Part shown: piece after piece, positions 16,010-23,949 of the stretch | How the letters are laid out: each line of letters starts with the position of its first letter | How positions within the stretch are numbered: the stretch's first letter is position 1 | NCBI RefSeq assembly: GCF_003011965.1 | Contig: NZ_PXWG01000053.1 | Location: 1-41,195 of the forward strand | Direction of reading: 5' to 3' | Source of the DNA: Streptosporangium nondiastaticum | GTDB taxonomy: Bacteria; Actinomycetota; Actinomycetes; Streptomycetales; Streptomycetaceae | DNA length: 41,195 nt | Position numbers and translations under genes: made by a program | Notes under the pieces: generated by a model | Told to the model about the DNA's origin: nothing | Databases searched by the model: none | Seen by the model: the letters and a program-made list of their open reading frames with translations, nothing else

Positions 16010-17388
16010 TGCCCGTCCCGCCGCCTCCCGCTCGCCGCCGCACGCAGATCTTCCTCGCGTCCACGCTGTACGGCGCCGCGACGCTCACCGCCGCCCTGGA
16101 CGCCGGCTGCTTCGCCCCCGCCGACCGCAGGCTGCTGCTCGTCGCCAACACCGCCGCCGTCCCGGAGACCACCCCGGCCCTCGACGAGGCGCCCGGCTTC
16201 ACGCGGCTGCGCACCCGCTTCGACGGCGTCCTGTCCTGGAACGACGCGATCCGCCCCTTCCACCCGTCCGGCTGGTCGCCCCGCCCCGACGACGCGCCCT
16301 TGTGGGAGCGGCACCTGAGGCTGCTCTGGGGCCTGGGCGACGACGACGTGTCGCTCGTCGTCGAATCCATCCAGGTCAGCCCGGCGGGCGCGATCGCCCA
16401 GTGCTTCGCCGACGCCCCGCTCGACGTCTACGCCGACGGTCTCATGAGCTACGGCCCCACCCGCAACAAGCTCGACCCGCTGATCGGCACGCGCGCCGGC
16501 CGGCTGCTCCACCTGGACCTCGTGCCCGGGCTCCGGCCGCTGCTGCTCACGGAGTTCGGCGTCGCGCAGGAGATCGTCCCCACGGAGGCCTTCACCAAGG
16601 TGCTGGCCGAACTCGCCGAGGACGCTCCGGCCCTGGACGCTCCCGCGGGCGCGGCGCTCCTCCTCGGCCAGTACTTGTCGGCGCTCGACATCCTCACCCC
16701 CGAGGAGGAGGAGCAGCTGCACGTACGGATGCTGCGCGGGGCGGCCGGGCGCGGCCACCGCGCACTCGTCTTCAAACCGCACCCCGCCGCACCGGCCCGC
16801 TGGTCGCGGATGCTGGAGGAGGAGGCGGAGCGGCTCGGCGTCACCCTGACGGTCCTCGACACGCCGGTCCTGGCGGAGGTGGCCTACCAGCGGCTGCGCC
16901 CGTCACTGGTGGCCGGCTGCTTCTCGACGGCGCTGGTGACGGCGAGGACGTTCTACGGCTTGCAGGCGGCTCGCACAGGCACGGACCTGCTGCTGGAACG
17001 GCTGAGCCCGTACCAGAACAGCAACAGGGTGCCGGTGACCTTGGTGGATGCGTGGCTGCCGGAGCTGAGCGCAAGCGCTCAGGACCCCGAGCCCGAAGCG
17101 GACCTCACCGGCCTCCTGGCCGCGGTCGGCTTCGCGATGCAGCCCCAGATCTACCCGCACCTGCGCGAGGCCGCAGAAGACTACCTCCGCACCCACCTCA
17201 CCCCCCGCACCCGCCGCTACTTCAAGCGCCGCCGTCTCACCGCCCTCGCCCTCCCCGGCGGAATCCCGTCGCAGCTGTCGTTCCTGCCGCGCAACGCGGC
17301 CGTCCGCAGGGTCGCCCGGCGGGCACGGGCGCTGCAGCGGCGCCTAACCAAGGCGAAGGCGCCGGCCAAGGCAATGGTGAACTCATGA
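16009..17388 (+). CDS. Polysialyltransferase-family glycosyltransferase
   Basis: A 459-residue protein of the alpha-2,8-polysialyltransferase-like family. The core starts QIFLASTLYGAATLTAAL. YADGLMSYGP supplies the acidic-Gly motif, LVFKPHPAAP the HP motif essential in bacterial polysialyltransferases, and CFSTALVTAR the Ser/Thr motif near the donor site. A basic C-terminal tail (after about residue 405) with many Arg and Lys may attach it to the membrane. It is coupled to the GT2 by a one-base overlap and to the acyltransferase by ATGA. It is the second protein of this class in the cluster, which argues for two different nonulosonic-acid linkages or an initiation/extension pair. Confidence 0.85.
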   Translation: MPVPPPPARRRTQIFLASTLYGAATLTAALDAGCFAPADRRLLLVANTAAVPETTPALDEAPGFTRLRTRFDGVLSWNDAIRPFHPSGWSPRPDDAPLWERHLRLLWGLGDDDVSLVVESIQVSPAGAIAQCFADAPLDVYADGLMSYGPTRNKLDPLIGTRAGRLLHLDLVPGLRPLLLTEFGVAQEIVPTEAFTKVLAELAEDAPALDAPAGAALLLGQYLSALDILTPEEEEQLHVRMLRGAAGRGHRALVFKPHPAAPARWSRMLEEEAERLGVTLTVLDTPVLAEVAYQRLRPSLVAGCFSTALVTARTFYGLQAARTGTDLLLERLSPYQNSNRVPVTLVDAWLPELSASAQDPEPEADLTGLLAAVGFAMQPQIYPHLREAAEDYLRTHLTPRTRRYFKRRRLTALALPGGIPSQLSFLPRNAAVRRVARRARALQRRLTKAKAPAKAMVNS

Positions 17389-18524
17389 CCGCCCCGACCC
17401 TCCCCCGGCCGCGCCGCAAAGCGCTCCCCGAGCAACCCGCACCCTTACAGAGCCCCCACGGCGGCAGCCGCCTCCGCGCGCTGGACGCCCTGCGCCTGGT
17501 CGCCGCCCTGATGGTGGCGTTCTACCACTACGGCGGCCGGGACGGCGACGTGAGCCGCGCGTGGGGCGTCTCGCCGCGGCACGAATTCCCCACCCTGTCG
17601 GGCGCGTTCGCGTACGGCTGCCTGGGCGTCGAGATCTTCTTCGTCATCAGCGGCTTCGTGATCTGCATGAGCGGCTGGGGCCGCCCCCTGCGCTCGTTCT
17701 TCGCCTCGCGCGCGGCCCGCCTCTACCCCGCCTACTGGGCGGCGATCGCGCTGGTCACCGTGGCGTTCGCGCTGCCGTGGGTGGGCTACAAGACGGTGTC
17801 GTTCAGCGACACGCTCGTGAACCTGACCATGCTGCAGCAGCCGGTGGGCGCCCAGCGCGTGCTCGGCGTGTGCTGGACGCTCTGGGCCGAGCTGCGCTTC
17901 TACGCCCTCTTCGCGCTGTTCGTCGTGCTGCCGGGCGCGACCCGGCGCCGCGTGCTGATGTTCTGCGCGGTGTGGACGCTGGCGACGGTCGTGACGACCG
18001 CCTCGCACGTGGAGTTCCTGCGGGTCGTCGTGATGCCGGAGTACTCGTCGTACTTCATCGGCGGCATCGGCCTGTATCTGGTGCACCGCTTCGGGAACGA
18101 CCTCCTGCACTGGGGCGTCGTGGCCGTGAGCTTCCTCGTGGGGCAGCACTACGCGGTGGCGGGCCTGTGGCACGTGCCGAACCCGCACTTCTTCTCGTAC
18201 CGCTCCCCGTACGTGATCGTGGCCGTCGTGGCGCTCGGGTACGCGGCGGTGGCGGCCGTCGCCCTGGGCAGGGCGAGCTGGATGAACTGGCGTTGGCTGA
18301 CGCTCGCGGGCGCGCTCACGTACCCGTTCTACCTGGTGCACGAGCACCTGGGGTGGGTCGTGATCGGCGCCCTGCACCGTGGCCTGGGCATCCCCTCGTA
18401 CGCGACGCTCGGCCTGACCATCGCCCTGATGCTGGGCCTGGCCTGGCTCCTGCACCGCTTCGTGGAGCGGCGGCTGACGCCGCTCCTGCGCAGGTCACTC
18501 GACCCCGGCGGCGCCCGGCGTTAG
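17385..18524 (+). CDS. Membrane acyltransferase (acyltransferase_3/OafA family)
   Basis: A 379-residue integral membrane acyltransferase with about ten hydrophobic segments. RALDALRLVAALMVAFYHYGG contains the conserved His of the family, GCLGVEIFFVISGFVI is the signature second helix, and the Arg-rich SFFASRAARLYPAYWAA loop follows. Such proteins move acetyl or similar groups onto extracytoplasmic sugars. It starts inside the preceding stop (ATGA at 17385-17388), so it belongs to the glycopolymer operon and probably O-acylates the polymer. Its last 30 bases overlap the convergent TetR gene. Confidence 0.9.
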   Translation: MTAPTLPRPRRKALPEQPAPLQSPHGGSRLRALDALRLVAALMVAFYHYGGRDGDVSRAWGVSPRHEFPTLSGAFAYGCLGVEIFFVISGFVICMSGWGRPLRSFFASRAARLYPAYWAAIALVTVAFALPWVGYKTVSFSDTLVNLTMLQQPVGAQRVLGVCWTLWAELRFYALFALFVVLPGATRRRVLMFCAVWTLATVVTTASHVEFLRVVVMPEYSSYFIGGIGLYLVHRFGNDLLHWGVVAVSFLVGQHYAVAGLWHVPNPHFFSYRSPYVIVAVVALGYAAVAAVALGRASWMNWRWLTLAGALTYPFYLVHEHLGWVVIGALHRGLGIPSYATLGLTIALMLGLAWLLHRFVERRLTPLLRRSLDPGGARR

Positions 18525-19154
18525 CAGCGTGGCCTCGATGCCGGCGACGACGGCGTGCAGGCCGGTCTCGAAGCCGGCCTCCATCTCGCCGAAGAACTCC
18601 GCGCCGGCCGCTATGACGAGGGGGTAGCCCTTCAGGCGGTCGGCGCGGTCCTCCAGGTCGTAGGCGGGGTCGCGCTCGCCGCCCGGCACCGGGTGCACGG
18701 ACTGCTCCTCCATCACGTACCCCATCGTGTACGTGTTGACGGTGAACCAGGCGCGGGCGGCGGTGCTCGGCGTGAAGCCCGCCGCCACGATCCTCTCCAT
18801 CATCTCCTCGACCGGCCCGGCGTAGCTGCGGCCGGTCAGACGCGTGCCCCCGAAGACCTTGGCGCCGTCGCGGTAGCCGAGCAGGAAGCGGCGCATCACG
18901 CGGGCCGATCCGGCCAGGCACGACTGCCAGGTGCTGCTGTCGACGGCCGACAGCGGCTCGGCCATGCGGCGGAACATCTCCGTCGCGACCTCGTCGAGCA
19001 GCTCCTGCTTGTTCTTGAAGTGCCAGTAGAGCGCCGGGGCCTGGACGCCCAGCTCCTTGGCGATCCTGCGCAGGGTCAGGCCTTCGAGGCCCACCTCGTT
19101 GAGCAGGTCGAGTGCGGTTTCGGCCACTTGGGCGCGGTCGATGCGAGTTGCCAC
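18495..19154 (-). CDS. TetR-family repressor with TetR_C_1-type ligand domain
   Basis: A 219-residue regulator. The N-terminal helix-turn-helix reads TLRRIAKELGVQAPALYWHFKNKQELL, the form seen in tetracycline-class repressors (TetR_C_1). The C-terminal domain (residues 70-210) would bind a small lipophilic ligand. The GTG start at 19154 lacks a strong ribosome-binding site. It is divergent from an FAD monooxygenase 69 bases away, and two copies of a CTTAACnnnGTTnAG site lie between them. The simplest model is repression of both genes until an aromatic substrate or antibiotic binds. The 3' end overlaps the acyltransferase by 30 bases, tail to tail. Confidence 0.93.
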   Translation of the reverse strand: MATRIDRAQVAETALDLLNEVGLEGLTLRRIAKELGVQAPALYWHFKNKQELLDEVATEMFRRMAEPLSAVDSSTWQSCLAGSARVMRRFLLGYRDGAKVFGGTRLTGRSYAGPVEEMMERIVAAGFTPSTAARAWFTVNTYTMGYVMEEQSVHPVPGGERDPAYDLEDRADRLKGYPLVIAAGAEFFGEMEAGFETGLHAVVAGIEATLLTPGAAGVE

Positions 19155-19155
19155 C

Positions 19156-19214
19156 TTGACAGCTTAACGGTGTTCAGTTCAGTCTGGGGGCAGCGCGAAC
19201 TTAACAACGTTAAG
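19156..19214 (+). promoter_or_regulatory. Monooxygenase promoter with two TetR operators
   Basis: TTGACA at 19156-19161 is a perfect -35 box. With an 18-base spacer CAGTCT (19180-19185) could be the -10. Operator 1, CTTAACGGTGTTCAG (19163-19177), sits in the spacer. Operator 2, CTTAACAACGTTAAG (19200-19214), sits near the expected start site, 37 bases further. Both share arms CTTAAC and GTTmAG around a 3-base centre, the geometry of TetR operators. Confidence 0.7.
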
Positions 19215-19223
19215 GGGGATCTC

Positions 19224-20909
19224 GTGAACACTGCAGCAGCACCGACCACTACTGCCGCACTGGACATCACCGCACCGAACTCCGCCGCCTTGCCCGCCTC
19301 GGGCCCGGCTTCGGCGCCGGACGTCGAAGTGCTCATCGCCGGCGCCGGCCCCACCGGCCTCGTCCTCGCCATCGACCTCACCCGGCGCGGCATCCGCCAC
19401 CGCCTCGTCGAGCAGGAAGCGCGCGGCTTCCCCGGCTCGCGCGGCACGGGCGTTCAGCCCCGCAGCCTGGAAGTGATGGACGACCTCGGGGCCATAGCGG
19501 CCCTGCTCGCCTCGGCCGGGCCCATCCCGCCCATGCAGTCCTGGGAAGGCACCGAGCGCGGGGCCGTGTGGCCCCTCGTCGAGCCCGGCGAACGCTCGCC
19601 CGGCACGCCCTACCCGGATGCGCTGATGTGCCCCCAGTGGCGCACGGTGGAGGTGCTGTACGAGCGCCTCGAAGAGCTGGGCGGCCGGGTGGACTTCAAC
19701 ACCGGCCTCACGGGCTTCACGCAGGACGAGGACGGCGTCACGGCCGAGCTGCGGCACGCCGACGGCACGGTGGAGACGGTCCGGGCCGGCTATCTCGTCG
19801 CGTCGGACGGCGGGCGCAGCGCCGTGCGGAAGGCGCTCGGCGTGCCCTTCGAGGTCGACGTCGTCGACCAGCGCCACGCGCTGATCGCCGACGTGCGGAT
19901 GAGCGGCTTCGAGCGCGCGGGCGTCGACCGCGACCACTGGCACATGTGGACCACCGCCCCCGGCGGTCTCTTCGGCCTGCGCCCGCTGGAGCTCAGGACG
20001 GACACCATCCAGATCATGGCCTTCTGGTCGGACACGGCGTACGTGCCGGACCCGGCGCGCGACGCCACGCCGGAGGCCCTGGCCCGGCTCATCACCGAGC
20101 GCACGGGGCTCACCGGCCTGGTGCCCGAGGAGGTCATCTGGGCGTCGGCGTTCCAGCCGAAGGCCGGCATGGCCGCGCGCTTCCGCACCGGCCGGGTCCT
20201 CCTCGCCGGGGACGCCGCGCACATCCACTCCCCCGCCGGCGGGCAGGGCCTCAACACCAGCCTGCAGGACGCCTACAACCTCGGCTGGAAGCTCGGCGCC
20301 GTCCTGCGGCACGGCGCGCCGGACGCCCTGCTCGACACGTACGACGCCGAGCGCACGCAGGTGGCCGCCGACGTGCTGGAGCTGAGCACCCGCGTCCACG
20401 GGCAGGACCGCAGCGTCGGCTTCGAGCGGGGCATGTCGCGGCGCGGCAAGGAGACCCACCAGCTCACCCTCAACTACCGCACGGGCCCGCTGGCCCGCGA
20501 GCTGCGCCGGGATCTGCCGGAGGACGGGCTGCGGGCGGGTGACCGGGCGCCCGACGCGCCCTGCACCGACGCCTCGGGCGCACCCTTCAGCCTCTTCGAC
20601 GCCTTCCGGGGCCCTCACTTCACCCTGCTGGACCTCACCGGGTCGGAGGCCGTGGGCGGGCCGGCCGCGGCGGCGGTGGCGGACGTGGAGTGGGTGCGCG
20701 TGTACCGGGTGGGCGGGCCCGCGCCCGATCTGGTCGACGTCAGCGGGCACGCCAAGGCCGCGTACGGCACGGGGCTGTTCCTGGTCCGGCCTGACGGCTA
20801 TGTGGGGCTGGCCACGGATGAAGCGGCGGACGTACGGGCCTACCTGGCGCAGGTGTCGGCTCTGGAGCCGGTGCCGGCTCCGGCACAGGCTCCGGCGATA
20901 CGGGGCTGA
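19224..20909 (+). CDS. FAD-dependent aromatic monooxygenase (Rox/TetX-like class A)
   Basis: A 561-residue flavoprotein hydroxylase of the PF01494 family. VEVLIAGAGPTGLVLAID carries the FAD-binding GxGxxG (residues 40-45), LVASDGGRSAVRKALG the DG motif contacting FAD and NADPH, and LLAGDAAHIHSPAGGQGLN the GD motif. After residue 395 comes the C-terminal thioredoxin-like domain of phenol- and polyketide-hydroxylase members. The GTG start has AGGGGG 7 bases upstream; the first 30 residues are an Ala/Thr/Pro-rich leader. It is divergent from a TetR repressor with shared operators, which suggests induction by its substrate. Likely roles are degradation of an aromatic compound or inactivation of an aromatic antibiotic (rifamycin or tetracycline type); sequence alone does not decide. 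Confidence 0.92.
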   Translation: MNTAAAPTTTAALDITAPNSAALPASGPASAPDVEVLIAGAGPTGLVLAIDLTRRGIRHRLVEQEARGFPGSRGTGVQPRSLEVMDDLGAIAALLASAGPIPPMQSWEGTERGAVWPLVEPGERSPGTPYPDALMCPQWRTVEVLYERLEELGGRVDFNTGLTGFTQDEDGVTAELRHADGTVETVRAGYLVASDGGRSAVRKALGVPFEVDVVDQRHALIADVRMSGFERAGVDRDHWHMWTTAPGGLFGLRPLELRTDTIQIMAFWSDTAYVPDPARDATPEALARLITERTGLTGLVPEEVIWASAFQPKAGMAARFRTGRVLLAGDAAHIHSPAGGQGLNTSLQDAYNLGWKLGAVLRHGAPDALLDTYDAERTQVAADVLELSTRVHGQDRSVGFERGMSRRGKETHQLTLNYRTGPLARELRRDLPEDGLRAGDRAPDAPCTDASGAPFSLFDAFRGPHFTLLDLTGSEAVGGPAAAAVADVEWVRVYRVGGPAPDLVDVSGHAKAAYGTGLFLVRPDGYVGLATDEAADVRAYLAQVSALEPVPAPAQAPAIRG

Positions 20910-20944
20910 GCCGCCGCGGGCGGGCCTGGCGGTCGCGGACGGCG

Positions 20945-21634
20945 TCAGACCGCGTCATGGTTCGTCGCCGCCCCGGCCGCCGGGACCTTGAGGGTGTAGT
21001 CGACGGAGACGGCGAAGCGGCCGGAGGAGCCGCGGATCTCCAGGGTGTGGTTGCCGGGCTTCAGCGGCTCCGTCTGCACCCACAGCCCGCAGGCGTGGGT
21101 GCGGAAGGTCCCGCCGCCGTCGGTGAGCGGGTTGCCCTCCTCGGCGGTGACCCGTACGGGCGTGGCGTCGTAGCGCTCGGTCCGCAGGGGCTTGCCGTCG
21201 AGGGTGGCGGTGCCCTTGGCGGGGGCCATGAACTCGGAGCAGCCGGCCTGGTCGCTCATCAGGTTCACGAGCGGGAAGGCGAGGCGCCGGTTCGCGGGGA
21301 CGGCGCAGGTGCGCTTGGCGCGCTCCCCGAAGGTCCCGGCCAGGAACCAGACGCCGCCGTCCTTCTGGCCCTGGGCGCACATGCTGCCGTCCCGGTCCTC
21401 GACGGGGTTGGAGCCGCTGGGGCTGGAGGACGCCCAGGTCCACCAGCGTCCCTGCAGGTCGGAGGGGGTGAGCGGGCCCGCCGCCGCATCGGGGGCCGCG
21501 GTGGCGGTGGCTCCGCCGTTCGGGGTGCTCTTCGCGTCCGCGTGTTTCGGGGCGGGCGTGCCCGCGCAGCCGGCGGCCAGCAGGGCGGCGCCGAGCAGCA
21601 GCGCTGCGGGGGCGACAGGTCTTCCAATACGCAT
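20945..21634 (-). CDS. Putative secreted lipoprotein, unknown function
   Basis: A 229-residue lipoprotein. The signal peptide MRIGRPVAPAALLLGAALL leads into the lipobox LAAGC. An Ala/Thr/Pro linker of about 35 residues follows, and then a compact domain starting LTPSDLQGRWWTWASSS. That domain contains four cysteines (CAQG, RTCAVP, AGCSEF, THACGLW), perhaps two disulfides, and ends in beta-rich KPGNHTLEIRGSSGRFAVSVDYTL. AGGG lies 8 bases before the ATG. I do not recognise a named family. It is convergent with the monooxygenase gene and probably monocistronic. Confidence 0.8.
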   Translation of the reverse strand: MRIGRPVAPAALLLGAALLAAGCAGTPAPKHADAKSTPNGGATATAAPDAAAGPLTPSDLQGRWWTWASSSPSGSNPVEDRDGSMCAQGQKDGGVWFLAGTFGERAKRTCAVPANRRLAFPLVNLMSDQAGCSEFMAPAKGTATLDGKPLRTERYDATPVRVTAEEGNPLTDGGGTFRTHACGLWVQTEPLKPGNHTLEIRGSSGRFAVSVDYTLKVPAAGAATNHDAV

Positions 21635-21783
21635 AGGCGAACCCTAAGGTCCGATATGCCCATTAAGGCGTGAGCAACGCAGGGCGGCCAGGGCCGAGAG
21701 GAGCAACGGAGGGGGCGTACGGAGGAGCGGGGGGCGGCCGACAGTCGGCGGACCGGGCGGCTCGGCGAACCGACGCGCCGGCG

Positions 21784-21830
21784 CGCCGACGGCCGACGGC
21801 TCGGAGATCGGTGGCCGCCGGCCGTCGGCG
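21784..21830 (-). terminator. Hairpin downstream of the gluconate permease
   Basis: CGCCGACGGC (21784-21793) pairs exactly with 21821-21830; a second GCCGACGGC (21792-21800) competes for the same arm. It lies about 40 bases past the permease stop. The rest of the 234-base gap 21635-21868 shows no gene. Confidence 0.55.
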
Positions 21831-21868
21831 CGGTCCGGAGAACTGCTGGCGTCAGGGGTGACGTCAGG

Positions 21869-23266
21869 TCAGAGAACCAGTGACAGCAGCAGGACCAGAA
21901 CAAGAGAGACGACGGAGATCACGGTCTCCATCAGCGACCAGGTCTTGATCGTCTGGCCGACGTCCATGCCGAAGTATTCCTTCACCATCCAGAAGCCGGC
22001 GTCGTTGACGTGGCTGAAGAACAGCGAGCCGGCGCCGACGGCGAGGACGAGCAGCGCGGTGTGGGTCGTGCTCATGCCCTCGGCGAGCGGGGCGACGAGT
22101 CCGGCGGCGGAGATGGTGGCGACCGTCGCCGAGCCCGTGGCGAGCCGGATGCCGACGGCGATCAGCCAGGCCAGCAGCAGGGCCGAGACGGACCAGTCCT
22201 TGGAGAAGTCGAGGATCATCCGGCCGACGCCCACGTCGATCAGCGTCTGCTTGAAGCCGCCGCCCGCGCCGACGATCAGCAGGATGCCGGCGATGGGGGC
22301 GAGGGACTTCTCGACGGTCCCGGCGAGCCGGTCGCGGCCGAAGCCGGCGGCCCGGCCCAGCGTGAACAGTCCGACGAGGACGGCGGCGAGGAGAGCGATC
22401 AGCGGGGAGCCGATGACGTCGGTGACGCGCTGGACGTGGTTCTTGGGGTCATCCACGACGATGTCGACGAGCGCCTTGGCCAGCATCAGGACGACCGGCA
22501 GCATGACCGTGGCGACGGTGACGCCGAAGCCCGGGCGGCGCTCCAGCTCGGCCGAGGGCCGCTGGGGTATCAGCTTCTCGGGCGGGGCGATGTCCACCCA
22601 GCGGGCGGCCACCCGCGAGAACAGCGGCCCGGCGACCACGGCGGTCGGCACGGCGATCAGCACGCCGAGGGCGAGGGTCACACCGAGGTTGGCGCCGATG
22701 GCGTCGATGGCGGCCAGCGGGCCGGGGTGCGGGGGCACGAGGCCGTGCATGACGGACAGCCCGGCGAGCGCGGGGATGCCGATCCGCATCAGGGAGTGGT
22801 TGCCCCGCTTGGCCACGAGCAGCACCACCGGGATCAGCAGCACGATGCCGACCTCGAAGAACAGCGGCAGGCCGATGACGCCCGCGATCAGCACCATCGC
22901 CCACGGCATCGAGCGCGGCCCGGCCTTCGCGAGGATCGTGTCGACGATCTGGTCGGCGCCGCCGGAGTCGGCGAGGAGCTTGCCCAGGATCGCGCCGAGC
23001 GCGATGAGGACGCCGACGCCCGAGACCGTCGACCCGAGCCCTGCGGTGAAGCTCGCGATGGCCTTGTCCATCGGCGCGCCCGCCGCGGCCCCGAGCACCA
23101 GCGAGCCGATGGTCAGGGAGAGGAAGGCGTGCAGCTTGAGGCGGGTGATGAGGAGGACGATGACGGCGATGCCGACGAGGACGGCGATCCCCAGCTGTGC
23201 GTGACCCGCCGAGGTGATCGGTCCGGCGGGGGCCGCGGCCAGCATCTCGACGCTGAGAGTGCTCAC
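21869..23266 (-). CDS. Gluconate:H+ symporter (GntP family)
   Basis: A 465-residue GntP-family permease importing gluconate across the cytoplasmic membrane. It has about 12-14 hydrophobic helices. Recognisable family segments are LKLHAFLSLTIGSL, ALGAILGKLLADSGGAD, VIGLPLFFEVGIVLLIP, HGLVPPHPGPL and FSHVNDAGFWMVKEYFG near the C-terminus. The GTG start has AAGGAAG 4 bases upstream. It lies 39 bases after gluconokinase in the same direction, so the two form an operon, with a divergent GntR-type regulator beyond. Confidence 0.95.
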   Translation of the reverse strand: MSTLSVEMLAAAPAGPITSAGHAQLGIAVLVGIAVIVLLITRLKLHAFLSLTIGSLVLGAAAGAPMDKAIASFTAGLGSTVSGVGVLIALGAILGKLLADSGGADQIVDTILAKAGPRSMPWAMVLIAGVIGLPLFFEVGIVLLIPVVLLVAKRGNHSLMRIGIPALAGLSVMHGLVPPHPGPLAAIDAIGANLGVTLALGVLIAVPTAVVAGPLFSRVAARWVDIAPPEKLIPQRPSAELERRPGFGVTVATVMLPVVLMLAKALVDIVVDDPKNHVQRVTDVIGSPLIALLAAVLVGLFTLGRAAGFGRDRLAGTVEKSLAPIAGILLIVGAGGGFKQTLIDVGVGRMILDFSKDWSVSALLLAWLIAVGIRLATGSATVATISAAGLVAPLAEGMSTTHTALLVLAVGAGSLFFSHVNDAGFWMVKEYFGMDVGQTIKTWSLMETVISVVSLVLVLLLSLVL

Positions 23267-23305
23267 GGGGCTTCCTTGGTGGAGGAGGTGGAGGGAGGGA
23301 AGGGG

Positions 23306-23821
23306 CTAGAGCTGCCTCAGGGCCCGGGCGGCCCGCTCGGCGATGACCTCCGGCCCGGGCGTGACGTCGACGTCGACGCCCGCCTCGTCCGCGCCCAGGG
23401 GTTCGAGGGTCGCGAACTGGGAATCCAGCAGCCTGGTGGTCATGAAATGGCCCTTGCGGGCCGCCATGCGCCCGGCGATCAGGTCGTGGTCGCCGGTGAG
23501 GTGGAGGAAGACGAGCCCGGGCGCGGCGGCGCGCAGCCGGTCCCGGTAGGCCCGCTTGAGCGCGGAACAGCTGACGACCCCGCCACGGCCCGCACGGCCC
23601 GCGGCCCACGCGCCGATGGCGTCGAGCCAGGGGGCCCGGTCGGCATCGTCGAGCGGGGTCCCGGCGGACATCTTGGCGATGTTGGCGGCCGGGTGGAAGT
23701 CGTCGCCCTCGGCGTAGGGGACTCCGAGGGCCTCGGCGACGAGCGGTCCGACGGTGGTCTTGCCCGTGCCGGCGACGCCCATCACGACGACGACGCGGGG
23801 ATGTGCCGGACGGCTGCTCAT
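23306..23821 (-). CDS. gntK: Gluconokinase
   Basis: A 171-residue gluconate kinase that phosphorylates gluconate to 6-phosphogluconate, feeding the pentose phosphate pathway. The P-loop is GVAGTGKTT near the N-terminus. EGDDFHPAANIAKMSAGTPL is the substrate-binding stretch, followed by CSALKRAYRDRLR and GHFMTTRLLDSQFATLEPL, all diagnostic. The ATG at 23821 has GAGG 7 bases upstream; an earlier in-frame ATG would extend the protein into the regulatory region. It is the first gene of the gntK-permease operon and divergent from the regulator. Confidence 0.96.
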   Translation of the reverse strand: MSSRPAHPRVVVVMGVAGTGKTTVGPLVAEALGVPYAEGDDFHPAANIAKMSAGTPLDDADRAPWLDAIGAWAAGRAGRGGVVSCSALKRAYRDRLRAAAPGLVFLHLTGDHDLIAGRMAARKGHFMTTRLLDSQFATLEPLGADEAGVDVDVTPGPEVIAERAARALRQL

Positions 23822-23877
23822 CGGGGCCTCACTGTCTTCATTGACGGGGGTGTGGCCACACTGAAACGCATTACGTA

Positions 23878-23917
23878 CGACATATTCAAGCCCCTGTGAC
23901 TCAAACGTCATACTTAA
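23878..23917. promoter_or_regulatory. Repeated site in the gntR-gntK divergent region
   Basis: CGACATATTCAA (23878-23889) and CGTCATACTTAA (23906-23917) are direct repeats (9 of 12 identical), 28 bases apart. The first is joined to an imperfect palindrome with centre CGTACG (23874-23879). They fall in the AT-richest part of the 128-base divergent region and are the best candidates for GntR operators. They overlap possible promoter boxes for the regulator gene. Confidence 0.4.
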
Positions 23918-23949
23918 TTTGCCGCGGGCGGGGATCGTAGGCTTGCCCC

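Noticed and set aside
21648..21868. Possible small gene between the lipoprotein and the gluconate permease
   Set aside because: Only short Arg-rich frames without ribosome-binding sites; the stretch is better explained by terminator hairpins.
23306..23911. Gluconokinase starting at 23911
   Set aside because: This would place coding sequence over the AT-rich regulatory region; the ATG at 23821 matches the usual gluconokinase start and has GAGG upstream.
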